Positions 1-7,718 of a stretch of DNA of 12,682 bases are shown piece by piece; the first letter of the stretch is position 1; every line of letters begins with the position of its first letter. The position numbers and the translations under genes are program-made. The notes below the pieces were generated by a model. The model was not told the origin of the DNA. It saw only the letters and a program-made list of their open reading frames with translations, and did no database searches. Source of the stretch: Oscillospiraceae bacterium (GTDB taxonomy: Bacteria; Bacillota; Clostridia; Oscillospirales; Oscillospiraceae); NCBI GenBank assembly GCA_031260745.1, contig JAISKY010000202.1, forward strand, positions 1-12,682, in the 5' to 3' direction.

Positions 1-61
1 GTTAGATTTTCGTTAAAGCGTACAAATTTTCATAGTTCAGCAATAAAAAGTAAAAAAAGCC

Positions 62-90
62 TTGACAATTGTTTTGAAACGTGATATTAT
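62..90 (+). promoter_or_regulatory. Sigma-70/sigma-A-type promoter of the urt operon
   Basis: A consensus -35 box TTGACA (62-67) and a -10 box TATTAT (85-90) are separated by exactly 17 bp. A TGA triplet directly before the -10 box gives an extended -10 element. The predicted start of transcription is near 97, about 78 nt upstream of the urtA start codon. The 60 bp before it are AT-rich and contain no gene I can identify. This is a strong match by sequence, but activity is inferred. Confidence 0.85.
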
Positions 91-100
91 GCGGTCACTG

Positions 101-154
101 GCAACGGAGCCGATTAACCTTTGGGGGTTAATTGGCTCCGTTGCTTATTTTTTT
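101..154 (+). terminator. Terminator-like hairpin in the urtA leader (possible attenuator)
   Basis: Bases 101-119 pair with 126-144 to form a 19-bp stem with one G-U pair (112:133) and a six-base loop (TTTGGG). A T-rich tract follows at 145-154 (TTATTTTTTT). This is the form of a rho-independent terminator. It sits inside the leader, starting about 4 nt after the predicted transcription start and ending before the urtA ribosome site (AAGGAG, 160-165). A transcript that stopped here would be a short RNA without the urtA ribosome site. Conditional read-through (attenuation) is inferred. An alternative is a 5' stabilising hairpin. No competing antiterminator helix can form upstream because almost no transcript precedes the stem. 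Confidence 0.75.
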
Positions 155-174
155 CTTATAAGGAGATAACCATT

Positions 175-1476
175 ATGAAAAAGTTCAAGTGGTTAAAACC
201 TGCGCTAATCACACTGATGTGTTTGGCGCTGACGTTAATGGCGGCGTGTGGAGGCGCAAGCGGAGGCAATGGCGCCGCCGCAAGTCCCTCGACAGGCGGC
301 TCGACGTCCGAAACGGCAAATCCCGGAACGTCCGCAAGCGGCGATACCGTTACGGTTGGACTGCTGCACTCGCTTTCAGGCGCGATGGCGATAAGCGAAA
401 AATCGGTTCGCGACGCGGAAGTGCTGGCAATTTCCGAAATCAACGCCGCGGGCGGCGTACTTGGCAAGCAAATTAAGTACATAGAAGAAGACGGTCAATC
501 CGAACCTTCGGTATTCGCGACAAAAGCGGAGAAATTAGTCGGTTCAGACGAAGTGGTGACTGTTTTCGGATGTTGGACGTCGTCTTCGCGAAAAGCGGTC
601 AAATCCGTTTTTGAAGATTACGAAAGCCTGTTATGGTATCCGGTACAGTACGAGGGAATGGAGCAGTCGCCGAACATAATCTACACGGGCGCGGCTCCTA
701 ATCAGCAAATCGTTCCCGCGATTGAGTATCTTATTGACGAGGGCTACACCAAGTTCTTCCTGCTCGGTTCGGACTATGTGTTCCCGCGCACGGCGAATAT
801 GATAATCAAAGCTCAGGTTGAGGCGGCGGGACTTGAGGTTGTCGGCGAGGAATACGCGGCGATGGACCAGACGGATTTCAGCTCAATAATCGCGAAAATT
901 GAGGCGGCGAAACCTGACGTAATCGTTAATACTCTTAACGGAACCGGAAACGTATCGTTCTTCAAGCAGATGAGCGAGAAAAACTATACCGCCGCGGAAT
1001 ATATGACGATGTCGTTCTCCATCGCGGAGGAAGAAGTCGCGGCAATCGGAGCGTCGATACTGAAAGACCATATGGTATCGTGGAATTATTACCAGACTAC
1101 CGATACGGCTGAAAACACTTCGTTTGTAGCGGCGTACAAGAAACAGTTCGGTGAGAACCGCGTGACCTCCGACCCGGCGGAAGCCGCGTACGACGCGGTA
1201 TACCTCTGGAAAGCGGCGGTAGAAAAAGCCGGTTCGTTCAAGGTCGCGGACGTTCTCTCGGCTATCAGAGCGGGAGGAATCTCCTTCCAGGCTCCGGAGG
1301 GAAAAGTTGAAATCAACCCGAGCAATCAGCATCTCTCCAAGCCCGTAAGAATCGGAGTAGTCGGAACCGACGGACTGATAACGGAAGTGTACTCAACCTC
1401 CGGTCCGGTAGCGCCCGACCCGTATTTGACCACATACGACTGGGCGGTAGCGGCGAACATTCAACCGCTCGAGTAA
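175..1476 (+). CDS. urtA: Urea ABC transporter substrate-binding lipoprotein UrtA
   Basis: This is the extracytoplasmic urea receptor that delivers urea to the UrtBC permease. The protein has 433 aa. Residues 1-24 form a lipoprotein signal peptide (KK-rich start, hydrophobic core, lipobox M-A-A-C with Cys25 as the likely lipidated residue). A Gly/Ser/Ala/Thr-rich linker follows to about residue 58. The periplasmic-binding fold of the Leu/Ile/Val-receptor class fills the rest. The FGCWTSSSRKAV stretch (near 130-141), the WYPVQYEGME stretch and the YTGAAPNQQ stretch are characteristic of UrtA rather than general amino-acid receptors. The ATG at 175 is chosen because AAGGAG (160-165) lies 9 nt upstream. 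An in-frame TTG at 121 would lie in the leader hairpin. It is first in urtABCDE and follows the promoter and leader hairpin above. Confidence 0.95.
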   Translation: MKKFKWLKPALITLMCLALTLMAACGGASGGNGAAASPSTGGSTSETANPGTSASGDTVTVGLLHSLSGAMAISEKSVRDAEVLAISEINAAGGVLGKQIKYIEEDGQSEPSVFATKAEKLVGSDEVVTVFGCWTSSSRKAVKSVFEDYESLLWYPVQYEGMEQSPNIIYTGAAPNQQIVPAIEYLIDEGYTKFFLLGSDYVFPRTANMIIKAQVEAAGLEVVGEEYAAMDQTDFSSIIAKIEAAKPDVIVNTLNGTGNVSFFKQMSEKNYTAAEYMTMSFSIAEEEVAAIGASILKDHMVSWNYYQTTDTAENTSFVAAYKKQFGENRVTSDPAEAAYDAVYLWKAAVEKAGSFKVADVLSAIRAGGISFQAPEGKVEINPSNQHLSKPVRIGVVGTDGLITEVYSTSGPVAPDPYLTTYDWAVAANIQPLE

Positions 1477-1604
1477 AATTATCAGCGAGTAAAAGTCCTA
1501 GGTATAGGTGATAAGTTTTCACCGAACAATTCAAGCTAATAAGAGTTGCTAACGAATCCGATAAAACTTATCACCTATCACTTAAAAAAAGTTAGGAGTT
1601 AAAA
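1477..1604. repeat. Intergenic inverted-repeat element with 7-bp periodicity (urtA-urtB)
   Basis: The 128-bp gap between urtA and urtB holds a perfect 16-bp inverted repeat: ATAGGTGATAAGTTTT at 1504-1519 and its exact reverse complement at 1563-1578, around a 43-nt centre. The right arm runs on as imperfect 7-bp units (TTATCAC, CTATCAC, then TTA). No T tract follows, so this is not a standard terminator. In RNA it could form a large stem-loop between the urtA stop and the urtB ribosome site (AGGAG, near 1594-1598), which might set the urtA:urtB ratio. It resembles in design the element at 5192-5283. The function is unknown. Confidence 0.75.
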
Positions 1605-2510
1605 ATGAGTCAGGTCATCAATACGCTGTTCAACGGGCTTAGTTTAAGTTCAATTATACTCCTGACGTCGCTGGGACTGGCGATTACGTTCGGACTTATG
1701 CGCGTTATAAATATGGCGCACGGAGAGTTCGTAATGGTCGGAGCGTATATAACGTACGTCGTTCAGCAACTGTTTGTAAAATACGTACCGCAAAGCCTGT
1801 TCAGCCTTTACTACTTCGCGGCGCTGATAGCCGCGTTTCTGGCGGCGGCGATATTGGGGTGTCTGCTTGAAAAGGTCGTAATTTCGCGGCTTTACGGTCG
1901 CGAGATTGACAGTCTGCTCGCGACCAGCGGTATCAGCTTAGTATTACAGCAGGCGGCAAGGAGCATATTCGGCTCGCAGGGAGTTAACGTCAACGCTCCG
2001 TCGTTTTTAACCGGAGGATTAAGCGTAGGCGGCGTAACATTTTCATACAACCGTATATTTATCATTTTACTTGTCGCGGTGACAATGGCGGCGATGTGGT
2101 TTGTAATCTACCGCACGAACTTCGGCTCGCAGATGAGAGCGGTAATGCAAAACCGACCGATGGCTCAGTGCCTGGGCATAAACTCCCGCAGAGTGGATAA
2201 CCTTACGTTCGGGCTTGGTTCCGGACTGGCGGGAATCGCGGGGTGTTCAGTCGCGTTGTTAGGCTCAATTGACTCGACGGTGGGACAGTCGTACATCGTG
2301 AACTCGTTTATAGCGGTAGTGCTTGGCGGAGTGGGAAAACTCGCCGGAACGGTATTAGGTTCCGGGATAATCGGGTTCGCCGGAATTACAATTGAACGCT
2401 TTATGTCCTCGTCGATTGCAAAGGCTCTGGTGCTGATACTTATAATCGTGTTCCTGCAAAAGAAACCGCAGGGTTTATTCACAATCCGCAGCCGCAGTTT
2501 AGACGAATAA
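1605..2510 (+). CDS. urtB: Urea ABC transporter permease UrtB
   Basis: This is one of two membrane permeases that form the urea channel of the UrtABCDE importer. The 301-aa protein is a very hydrophobic, multi-spanning member of the branched-chain amino acid (LivH) permease family. The early FGLMRVINMAHGEFVMVGAY stretch (about 29-48) and the VVLGGVGKLAGTVLGS stretch (about 237-252) are the conserved LivH/UrtB signatures. The C-terminal KKPQGLFTIRSRSLDE is close to the usual UrtB ending, which separates it from amino-acid permeases. At about 300 aa it is the compact form; some UrtB proteins carry a long extra N-terminal domain that is absent here. The ATG follows AGGAG by about 7 nt. Position between urtA and urtC supports the call. 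Confidence 0.94.
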   Translation: MSQVINTLFNGLSLSSIILLTSLGLAITFGLMRVINMAHGEFVMVGAYITYVVQQLFVKYVPQSLFSLYYFAALIAAFLAAAILGCLLEKVVISRLYGREIDSLLATSGISLVLQQAARSIFGSQGVNVNAPSFLTGGLSVGGVTFSYNRIFIILLVAVTMAAMWFVIYRTNFGSQMRAVMQNRPMAQCLGINSRRVDNLTFGLGSGLAGIAGCSVALLGSIDSTVGQSYIVNSFIAVVLGGVGKLAGTVLGSGIIGFAGITIERFMSSSIAKALVLILIIVFLQKKPQGLFTIRSRSLDE

Positions 2511-2564
2511 ACCGCCGTAAGTAATTTTTTGGCAATACCGCAATTTAGTTAACAGGAGTCTGAT

Positions 2565-3671
2565 ATGAAAATAGTAGAAAAATGCAAACAAAATATAAAT
2601 CATATATGCTTCGGGTTAATCGCGGTTGCGTTGGCGATTGTTCCGCCGTTGATTTCCGCCGGAAGCGTATCTACTCCTACCGGAATATTTCTTGGTAAGT
2701 GTATTGCGTTCGCGATAGTCGCGATAGGGCTTGACCTGATTTGGGGCTACACCGGAATACTTAGCCTCGGACACGGGCTGTATTTCGCGCTCGGCGGCTA
2801 TGCGATGGCAATGTACCTTAAACTAAGCGCTACGGGCGGAAAGATTACCGAGTTTATGCACACGGGCGGATTAACTGAACTGCCGCTGATTTGGGAGCCT
2901 TTCAACAATCTTCCGGCGGCGATTGCGCTGATGATTATTGTTCCCGGATTACTCGCGGGGATTGTCGGGTATTTTATTTTCAAGAACCGCGTCAAAGGCG
3001 TGTATTTTTCGATTATCTCACAGGCTTTGACGTGGGCGGCGTACTCGGTTTTTATCGCGCTGTCGCCGTATACGAACGGAAACGTAGGCATTACGGAAAT
3101 CAAATCCGTACTTGGCAGTATTCGGGGCGGAGCGAATCAGGGCAATTTGTTTACGCTGTTCTATATCGCGCTGGGAGTTTTGATTCTGATATACGCTCTG
3201 TCGGCGTATCTGGTAAGCACGAAATTCGGGAAACTGCTGGTCGCAATCCGCGACGGCGAGAACCGCACGTACTTTTCGGGGTACAAAGTCAGCCGCTACA
3301 AGAACTTTGTCTACGTTTTGTCGGCGGTAATCGCGGCGGTCGCGGGCGCGATATTCGTGAATTTCAACGGCAGTATAACTCCGTCGCAGATGACGATTTC
3401 GTATTCGATAACGATGGTAATCTGGGTCGCGATTGGCGGACGCGGAACGCTCGTAGGCGCGGTACTTGGCGCGTTCATAATGAACCTGTGCGAGTACAAT
3501 TTAAGCTCCGGAGCGTTAGCGGAGGTCTGGCAATACATAATCGGAGGAATATTCTGTATCGCGATTCTGTTTTTCAAGGGCGGAATAGTAGGGTTGTTCA
3601 AAGAGCAGATTCCCGCCCGTATACGAAAACTAACCAATCGTCGGAGTAAGGAGGGCGCGGAAAATGGCTAG
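2565..3671 (+). CDS. urtC: Urea ABC transporter permease UrtC
   Basis: This is the second inner-membrane permease of the urea importer, partner of UrtB. The protein has 368 aa and many hydrophobic segments, and belongs to the LivM permease family. The LDLIWGYTGILSLGHGLYFA stretch (56-75) is the UrtC hallmark. A second conserved stretch, WVAIGGRGTLVGAVLGAF, lies at about 286-303. The long polar loop near residues 88-115 (after MAMYLK) fits UrtC better than a typical LivM. The C-terminus is basic and cytoplasmic in style. The start has AGGAG at 2554-2558, 6 nt upstream. The 54-bp gap from urtB holds no recognisable signal. The 3' end overlaps the urtD start by 8 bp (ATGGCTAG), implying translational coupling. 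Confidence 0.94.
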   Translation: MKIVEKCKQNINHICFGLIAVALAIVPPLISAGSVSTPTGIFLGKCIAFAIVAIGLDLIWGYTGILSLGHGLYFALGGYAMAMYLKLSATGGKITEFMHTGGLTELPLIWEPFNNLPAAIALMIIVPGLLAGIVGYFIFKNRVKGVYFSIISQALTWAAYSVFIALSPYTNGNVGITEIKSVLGSIRGGANQGNLFTLFYIALGVLILIYALSAYLVSTKFGKLLVAIRDGENRTYFSGYKVSRYKNFVYVLSAVIAAVAGAIFVNFNGSITPSQMTISYSITMVIWVAIGGRGTLVGAVLGAFIMNLCEYNLSSGALAEVWQYIIGGIFCIAILFFKGGIVGLFKEQIPARIRKLTNRRSKEGAENG

Positions 3672-4491
3672 ACCGATGTTGGGACTTGTTCCCGACCATA
3701 GAACGCAAGACATTAACGTGCTGAAAATCAACGGAATATCTGTAGTGTTCGACGGTTTCAGCGCGCTGTCGGAGGTCAATGTAGAGGTACGGCGCAACAC
3801 GGTGCATTTTTTCATCGGGCCGAACGGCGCGGGTAAAACGACTTTGCTTGACATTATATGCGCTAAGACCAAACCTACAAGCGGCACGGTGTACTTTTAT
3901 CCTAAGTCGCGGTCTCCGGTCAGGCTTACGGGTATGAAAGAACACAGCATTGTCAACGAGGGCGTAGCGCGAAAGTTTCAGGTGCCGTCCGTATTCGTCA
4001 ATCTTACCGTGCTTGAGAATATGATATTGTCGCTTAAAGGTCACAAGGGAGTTTTAGACTCGATTTTTCACCGTCCCGAAAATGACGATTTTGACGACAT
4101 TGACCGCATACTGGAGCGCGTTGATTTACGGGAGCGCAAGCAAGTTAAAGCGGGTTCGCTGGCTCACGGCGAAAAGCAGTGGCTCGAAATCGCGATGCAG
4201 TTAGTTCAGAAGCCGGAGATTATTATGCTTGACGAACCCGCCGCCGGAATGGGCAAGCCGGAAACCGAGAAAACCGGAGAAATCCTAAGAGAAATTAAGA
4301 AAACCTGCACCGTTATCGTCGTAGAACACGATATGGAGTTCGTGAAACAGGCGGCGGACACGGTTACGGTTTTGCACGAGGGCAAAGTGCTTGCGGAGGG
4401 CGCGATTGACGACGTACTCGCCGACCAAACGGTTCAGGCTGTGTATCTCGGCAGAGGCGGCGGCGAGCCGCCGCAGACAAATGTCAACTGA
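3664..4491 (+). CDS. urtD: Urea ABC transporter ATPase UrtD
   Basis: This is a cytoplasmic ATPase subunit powering urea import together with UrtE. The 275-aa protein carries Walker A GPNGAGKTT (52-60), a Q-loop FQ (105-106), Walker B IIMLDEPAAGM (186-196) and an H-loop His222. The ABC signature is LAHGE (166-170) within SLAHGEKQWLEIAM rather than canonical LSGGQ. This variant is normal for UrtD and helps distinguish it from LivG. The start overlaps urtC by 8 bp and has AAGGAGGG (3648-3655) about 8 nt upstream. The first 20 residues are a short extension before the ABC domain. The C-terminal 12 residues (Gly-rich, ending QTNVN) look like a non-conserved tail. urtE starts 13 bp downstream. Confidence 0.94.
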   Translation: MARPMLGLVPDHRTQDINVLKINGISVVFDGFSALSEVNVEVRRNTVHFFIGPNGAGKTTLLDIICAKTKPTSGTVYFYPKSRSPVRLTGMKEHSIVNEGVARKFQVPSVFVNLTVLENMILSLKGHKGVLDSIFHRPENDDFDDIDRILERVDLRERKQVKAGSLAHGEKQWLEIAMQLVQKPEIIMLDEPAAGMGKPETEKTGEILREIKKTCTVIVVEHDMEFVKQAADTVTVLHEGKVLAEGAIDDVLADQTVQAVYLGRGGGEPPQTNVN

Positions 4492-4504
4492 CAGGAGATT
4501 AGCA

Positions 4505-5191
4505 ATGCTTAATATTCGCGGGTTAAACGCTTATTACGGCGACAGCCGCATAATTCCGGAATTGGATATTAGCGTTCCGAAAGGCAAAATCGTATGCCTA
4601 ATCGGACGTAACGGAGTCGGCAAAAGCACTACGCTGAAAAGTATTATGGGACTAGTGAAAACTCCGGAGGGCAGTATTCGGCTTGAAGGCAAGGAAATGC
4701 TGAAAATGCCGTCGTACGACCGCGTAAGGCTTGGAATAGGGTATGTTCCGCAGGGGCGCGATATATTTCCGCAAATGACCGTCAGGGAAAACTTAGAGCT
4801 TGGCTTGCAGCCAAAAGGCGGTAAAGGTAAACTTCCGGATTACATCTACGAGCTTTTCCCGATTTTACCGCAGTTTGAGAAACGCAAGGGCGGCGACCTT
4901 TCCGGAGGTCAGCAGCAACAACTGGCAATCGCCAGAGCGTTAGCGTCGGAACCGAAAATCCTGATACTTGACGAACCAACCGAGGGGATTCAACCGTCGA
5001 TAATCAAGGATATTGCCGCCGCAATCCGAAAAATTAACGAGTGGAAGGGTATAACTGTTCTGGTCGTGGAACAATACCTTGAATTTGTACTGAATATCTC
5101 AAATTATGTTTATGTTATGGAAAAAGGCTCGATAGCTTTGGAGGGCGACTCGCTTGATGCGAAATCCGTTCAAAGCATAATGACAGCGTAA
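4505..5191 (+). CDS. urtE: Urea ABC transporter ATPase UrtE
   Basis: This is the second ATPase of the urea importer and would pair with UrtD at the cytoplasmic face of UrtBC. It has 228 aa with Walker A GRNGVGKST (34-42), signature LSGGQ (132-136) in LSGGQQQQLAIARAL, and Walker B ILILDEPTEGIQPS (152-165). The H-loop position is Gln190 (VVEQ), as usual in the LivF/UrtE branch. EGIQPSII after Walker B is typical of UrtE. The ATG at 4505 is chosen because AGGAG (4493-4497) lies 7 nt upstream and the protein then begins at the family's usual point. The frame stays open upstream inside urtD, but that extension has no family counterpart. Confidence 0.94.
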   Translation: MLNIRGLNAYYGDSRIIPELDISVPKGKIVCLIGRNGVGKSTTLKSIMGLVKTPEGSIRLEGKEMLKMPSYDRVRLGIGYVPQGRDIFPQMTVRENLELGLQPKGGKGKLPDYIYELFPILPQFEKRKGGDLSGGQQQQLAIARALASEPKILILDEPTEGIQPSIIKDIAAAIRKINEWKGITVLVVEQYLEFVLNISNYVYVMEKGSIALEGDSLDAKSVQSIMTA

Positions 5192-5283
5192 ATCAGTGAA
5201 CAATTACTGTCAGGCGGTCAGTTCACGGCAAGATTAAACTCAATAATTGTTCACTGTTCACCGTTCACTGTAAACTGTAAATT
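5192..5283. repeat. Intergenic inverted repeat with tandem heptamers (urtE-ureAB)
   Basis: The gap between urtE and ureAB contains a perfect 13-bp inverted repeat, CAGTGAACAATTA (5194-5206) and its complement (5244-5256), around a 37-nt centre. From 5249 the right arm continues as tandem 7-bp units: GTTCACT, GTTCACC, GTTCACT, GTAAACT and GTAAATT, to 5283. The ureAB ribosome site follows directly. No T tract suitable for termination is present and I see no convincing promoter, so urt-ure read-through is plausible. The layout (stop codon, inverted repeat around about 40 nt, heptamer units, ribosome site) matches the urtA-urtB element. Confidence 0.78.
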
Positions 5284-5295
5284 AGAGGTGGGAAT

Positions 5296-5982
5296 ATGCG
5301 TTTAACGCCAAGAGAACAGGAACGTCTGATGATACACTGCGCCGGAGAGTTGGCGAAAGCCCGCAAGGAGCGAGGGCTTAAACTAAACTACCCGGAGGCG
5401 ATTGCGTATATCACGTCGGAACTGTTGGAGTTTGCCCGCGACGGGCTGAATGTTACGGAGCTTATGAGCATAGGCGCGCGTCTGCTTGCTCCCGACGATG
5501 TGATGGACGGAGTAGCGGAAATGATTCACGAGATTCAGCTTGAAGCTACATTTCCGGACGGCACTAAGCTCGTAACGGTTCACGAACCGATAAAGCCGAA
5601 CGGCGGCATTGTTCCCGGCGAGTTCATCTTTGACGGAGATGAAATCGCGATAAACGCGGAGAAAGATACGGCGCGGATAACCGTTACGAATACGGCTGAC
5701 CGTCCGGTTCAGGTCGGCTCGCACTATCACTTTTTCGAGGTTAATAAGGCGCTTAGCTTTAACCGAGCCGCGGCGTTCGGTATGCGGCTTGATATTCCGT
5801 CCGGAACGGCGGTTAGATTTGAGCCTGGTGAGAGTAAACGCGTTAATCTTGTGGAAATCGGCGGAACCAGAACGGGATACGGTCTGAACGAACTGACAAA
5901 CGGCAGTATGGACGACCAAAACGTAAAAGCTGAAGCTATTGCCAAAGCCGGAATCAGCGGATTCAAAACATCGGAGGTCTGA
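5296..5982 (+). CDS. ureAB: Fused urease gamma-beta subunit
   Basis: These are the structural, non-catalytic subunits of urease, made as one 228-aa chain. Residues 1-99 match urease gamma (UreA): MRLTPREQERLMIHCAGELA, LNYPEAIA, PDDVMDGVAEMIHE and FPDGTKLVTVHEPI. Residues 104-228 match urease beta (UreB): GIVPGEF, RPVQVGSHYHFFEVN, LDIPSGTAVRFEPGE and the GGTRTGYG region. No stop or start codon separates the two halves. This fused layout is best known from Helicobacter urease, where the product is called UreA, and occurs in some other bacteria. The start has GAGGTGGGA just upstream. The stop lies 2 nt before ureC, so the two products are likely made in equal amounts. I see no truncation. Confidence 0.94.
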   Translation: MRLTPREQERLMIHCAGELAKARKERGLKLNYPEAIAYITSELLEFARDGLNVTELMSIGARLLAPDDVMDGVAEMIHEIQLEATFPDGTKLVTVHEPIKPNGGIVPGEFIFDGDEIAINAEKDTARITVTNTADRPVQVGSHYHFFEVNKALSFNRAAAFGMRLDIPSGTAVRFEPGESKRVNLVEIGGTRTGYGLNELTNGSMDDQNVKAEAIAKAGISGFKTSEV

Positions 5983-5984
5983 GA

Positions 5985-7685
5985 ATGTTCTATATGACAA
6001 GGCGGCAATACGCCGATATGTACGGTCCGACTAAGGGCGACCGCGTTCGTCTGGGCGATACGGAGCTTATAATCGAGATTGAGGACGACCTTACGACCTA
6101 CGGCGACGAAGCTAAATTCGGCGGCGGCAAATCGTTGCGCGACGGTATGGGGCAATCGTGCGGAGCTTTAGATTGTCCCGATACGGTAATAACCAACGCT
6201 GTAATCCTTGACTATAACGGTATTATCAAAGCGGACATTGGCATTAAAAACGGTAAAATATGCGGAATCGGCAAAGCCGGTAATCCCGACATTATGGACG
6301 GAGTTACAATCGTCGTCGGAGCCGGTACGGAGATTATTGCCGGGGAGGGCTTAATCCTTACCGCCGGAGGTGTTGATACTCATATACATTTTATCAGCCC
6401 GACTCAGATTGAAACCGCGCTGTATTCCGGCGTAACGACTATGCTCGGCGGCGGTACGGGTCCCGCGGACGGTACGAACGCCACGACGTGTACGCCGGGT
6501 ACGTTTAATATAGAGCGTATGCTTGAAGCCGCGGAGGATTTCCCGGTCAACCTTGGTTTTCTGGGTAAGGGTAACAGCTCAAGCGAAGCGGCGTTGTCGG
6601 AGCAAGTCGAAGCCGGAGCCTGCGGGCTGAAAATCCACGAGGACTGGGGTTCAACTCCGGCGGTGATTGACCACGCGCTGAAAGTCGCGGACGTGTACGA
6701 CGTTCAGGTTTCGATTCACACGGATACGCTCAACGAGGGCGGGTTTGTCGAGGACACGCTGGACGCAATCGGCGGCAGAACAATTCACACCTACCATACC
6801 GAGGGCGCGGGCGGCGGTCACGCTCCCGATATTATCAGGGCGGCGGCGATGCCGAATATCCTGCCGTCGTCAACGAATCCGACTATGCCGTTTACGCGCA
6901 ACACGATAGACGAACATTTGGATATGCTGATGGTGTGCCACCATTTGGATAGCAGAGTTCCGGAGGACGTCGCGTTCGCGGACTCCCGCATACGTCCTGA
7001 AACAATCGCCGCCGAGGACGTTTTGCACGATATGGGTATTTTTTCGATGATGAGTAGTGATAGTCAGGCGATGGGGCGCGTCGGCGAGGTAATCACCCGC
7101 ACATGGCAAACCGCGAGCAAAATGAAAGTTCAGCGCGGCGCGCTACCCGAGGACAGCTCACGAAACGACAACGCCAGAGCTAAACGCTACGTCGCGAAAT
7201 ACACGATTAACCCCGCCGTAACTCACGGATTCTCGGAGTACGTCGGTTCGGTGGAAATCGGGAAATACGCGGATTTGGTACTGTGGAAGCCCGCGATGTT
7301 CGGCGCGAAGCCGGAAATGATAATCAAAGGCGGATTCATAATCGCGTCGCGTATGGGCGACGCGAACGCGTCAATCCCTACGCCCCAACCGGTCGTTTAC
7401 GCTAAGATGTTCGGAGCGTACGGATTAGCGCGTCAGCGGAGTTGTCTGACCTTCGTATCGAAATACGCGGCGGAGCGCGGAATCGCGGAACGTCTTGGTT
7501 TGAACCGTATCGTTGTGCCTGTCAAGAACTGCCGTAAAATCTCCAAAGCCGATATGCGTAACAATAGCCGCGCGGGGAAAATCGAGGTTGACCCGGAAAC
7601 TTACAGTGTAACGGTAGACGGCGAACATATAACGTGCGACCCCGCGGACAAATTGCCGCTTGCCCGTCTTTATTTCCTGTTTTAG
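5985..7685 (+). CDS. ureC: Urease alpha (catalytic) subunit UreC
   Basis: This cytoplasmic nickel enzyme hydrolyses urea to ammonia and carbamate, which decays to a second ammonia and CO2. The 566-aa length is normal for the family. All active-site residues are present, numbered one below the Klebsiella enzyme: nickel ligands His133 and His135 (THIHF), carbamylated Lys216 in LKIHEDWG with His218, His245 (SIHTDTLNEGGF), His271 (TYHTEGAGGGHAPD), mobile-flap Cys318-His319-His320 (MVCHHLD) and Asp359 (MSSDSQAMGR). The enzyme should therefore be active once metallated. GGAGG (5973-5977) lies 7 nt before the ATG, inside the end of ureAB. A second ATG three codons later is possible. Confidence 0.97.
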   Translation: MFYMTRRQYADMYGPTKGDRVRLGDTELIIEIEDDLTTYGDEAKFGGGKSLRDGMGQSCGALDCPDTVITNAVILDYNGIIKADIGIKNGKICGIGKAGNPDIMDGVTIVVGAGTEIIAGEGLILTAGGVDTHIHFISPTQIETALYSGVTTMLGGGTGPADGTNATTCTPGTFNIERMLEAAEDFPVNLGFLGKGNSSSEAALSEQVEAGACGLKIHEDWGSTPAVIDHALKVADVYDVQVSIHTDTLNEGGFVEDTLDAIGGRTIHTYHTEGAGGGHAPDIIRAAAMPNILPSSTNPTMPFTRNTIDEHLDMLMVCHHLDSRVPEDVAFADSRIRPETIAAEDVLHDMGIFSMMSSDSQAMGRVGEVITRTWQTASKMKVQRGALPEDSSRNDNARAKRYVAKYTINPAVTHGFSEYVGSVEIGKYADLVLWKPAMFGAKPEMIIKGGFIIASRMGDANASIPTPQPVVYAKMFGAYGLARQRSCLTFVSKYAAERGIAERLGLNRIVVPVKNCRKISKADMRNNSRAGKIEVDPETYSVTVDGEHITCDPADKLPLARLYFLF

Positions 7686-7718
7686 GACACGTTTATTAAC
7701 CATTTGGGAGGTACGTTG

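Noticed and set aside
97..160. The urtA leader as a guanidine riboswitch or an ANTAR-type antitermination target.
   Set aside because: The leader is a single long hairpin with no room for a ligand-binding core. The loop TTTGGG lacks the A1 of the ANTAR hexaloop, and there is no second hairpin.
121..174. A longer urtA reading frame beginning with TTG at 121.
   Set aside because: It would start inside the leader hairpin without a ribosome site and would bury the lipoprotein signal peptide. ATG at 175 has AAGGAG 9 nt upstream.
1503..1584. The urtA-urtB inverted repeat as a rho-independent terminator.
   Set aside because: The stem encloses 43 nt and is followed by an A-rich, not T-rich, stretch on the coding strand.
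2891..3649. A 252-codon open frame on the plus strand inside urtC.
   Set aside because: It is fully contained in urtC in another frame and has a Arg/Gly-rich composition without any recognisable domain. urtC itself is a clear family match.
5194..5283. A CRISPR array or an insertion-sequence end.
   Set aside because: The units are only 7 bp with no spacers, and no transposase frame or target-site duplication is visible.
5207..5295. A separate promoter for ureAB in the heptamer region.
   Set aside because: TTGTTC and TAAATT-like boxes exist but are about 24 bp apart. No -35/-10 pair with proper spacing is present.
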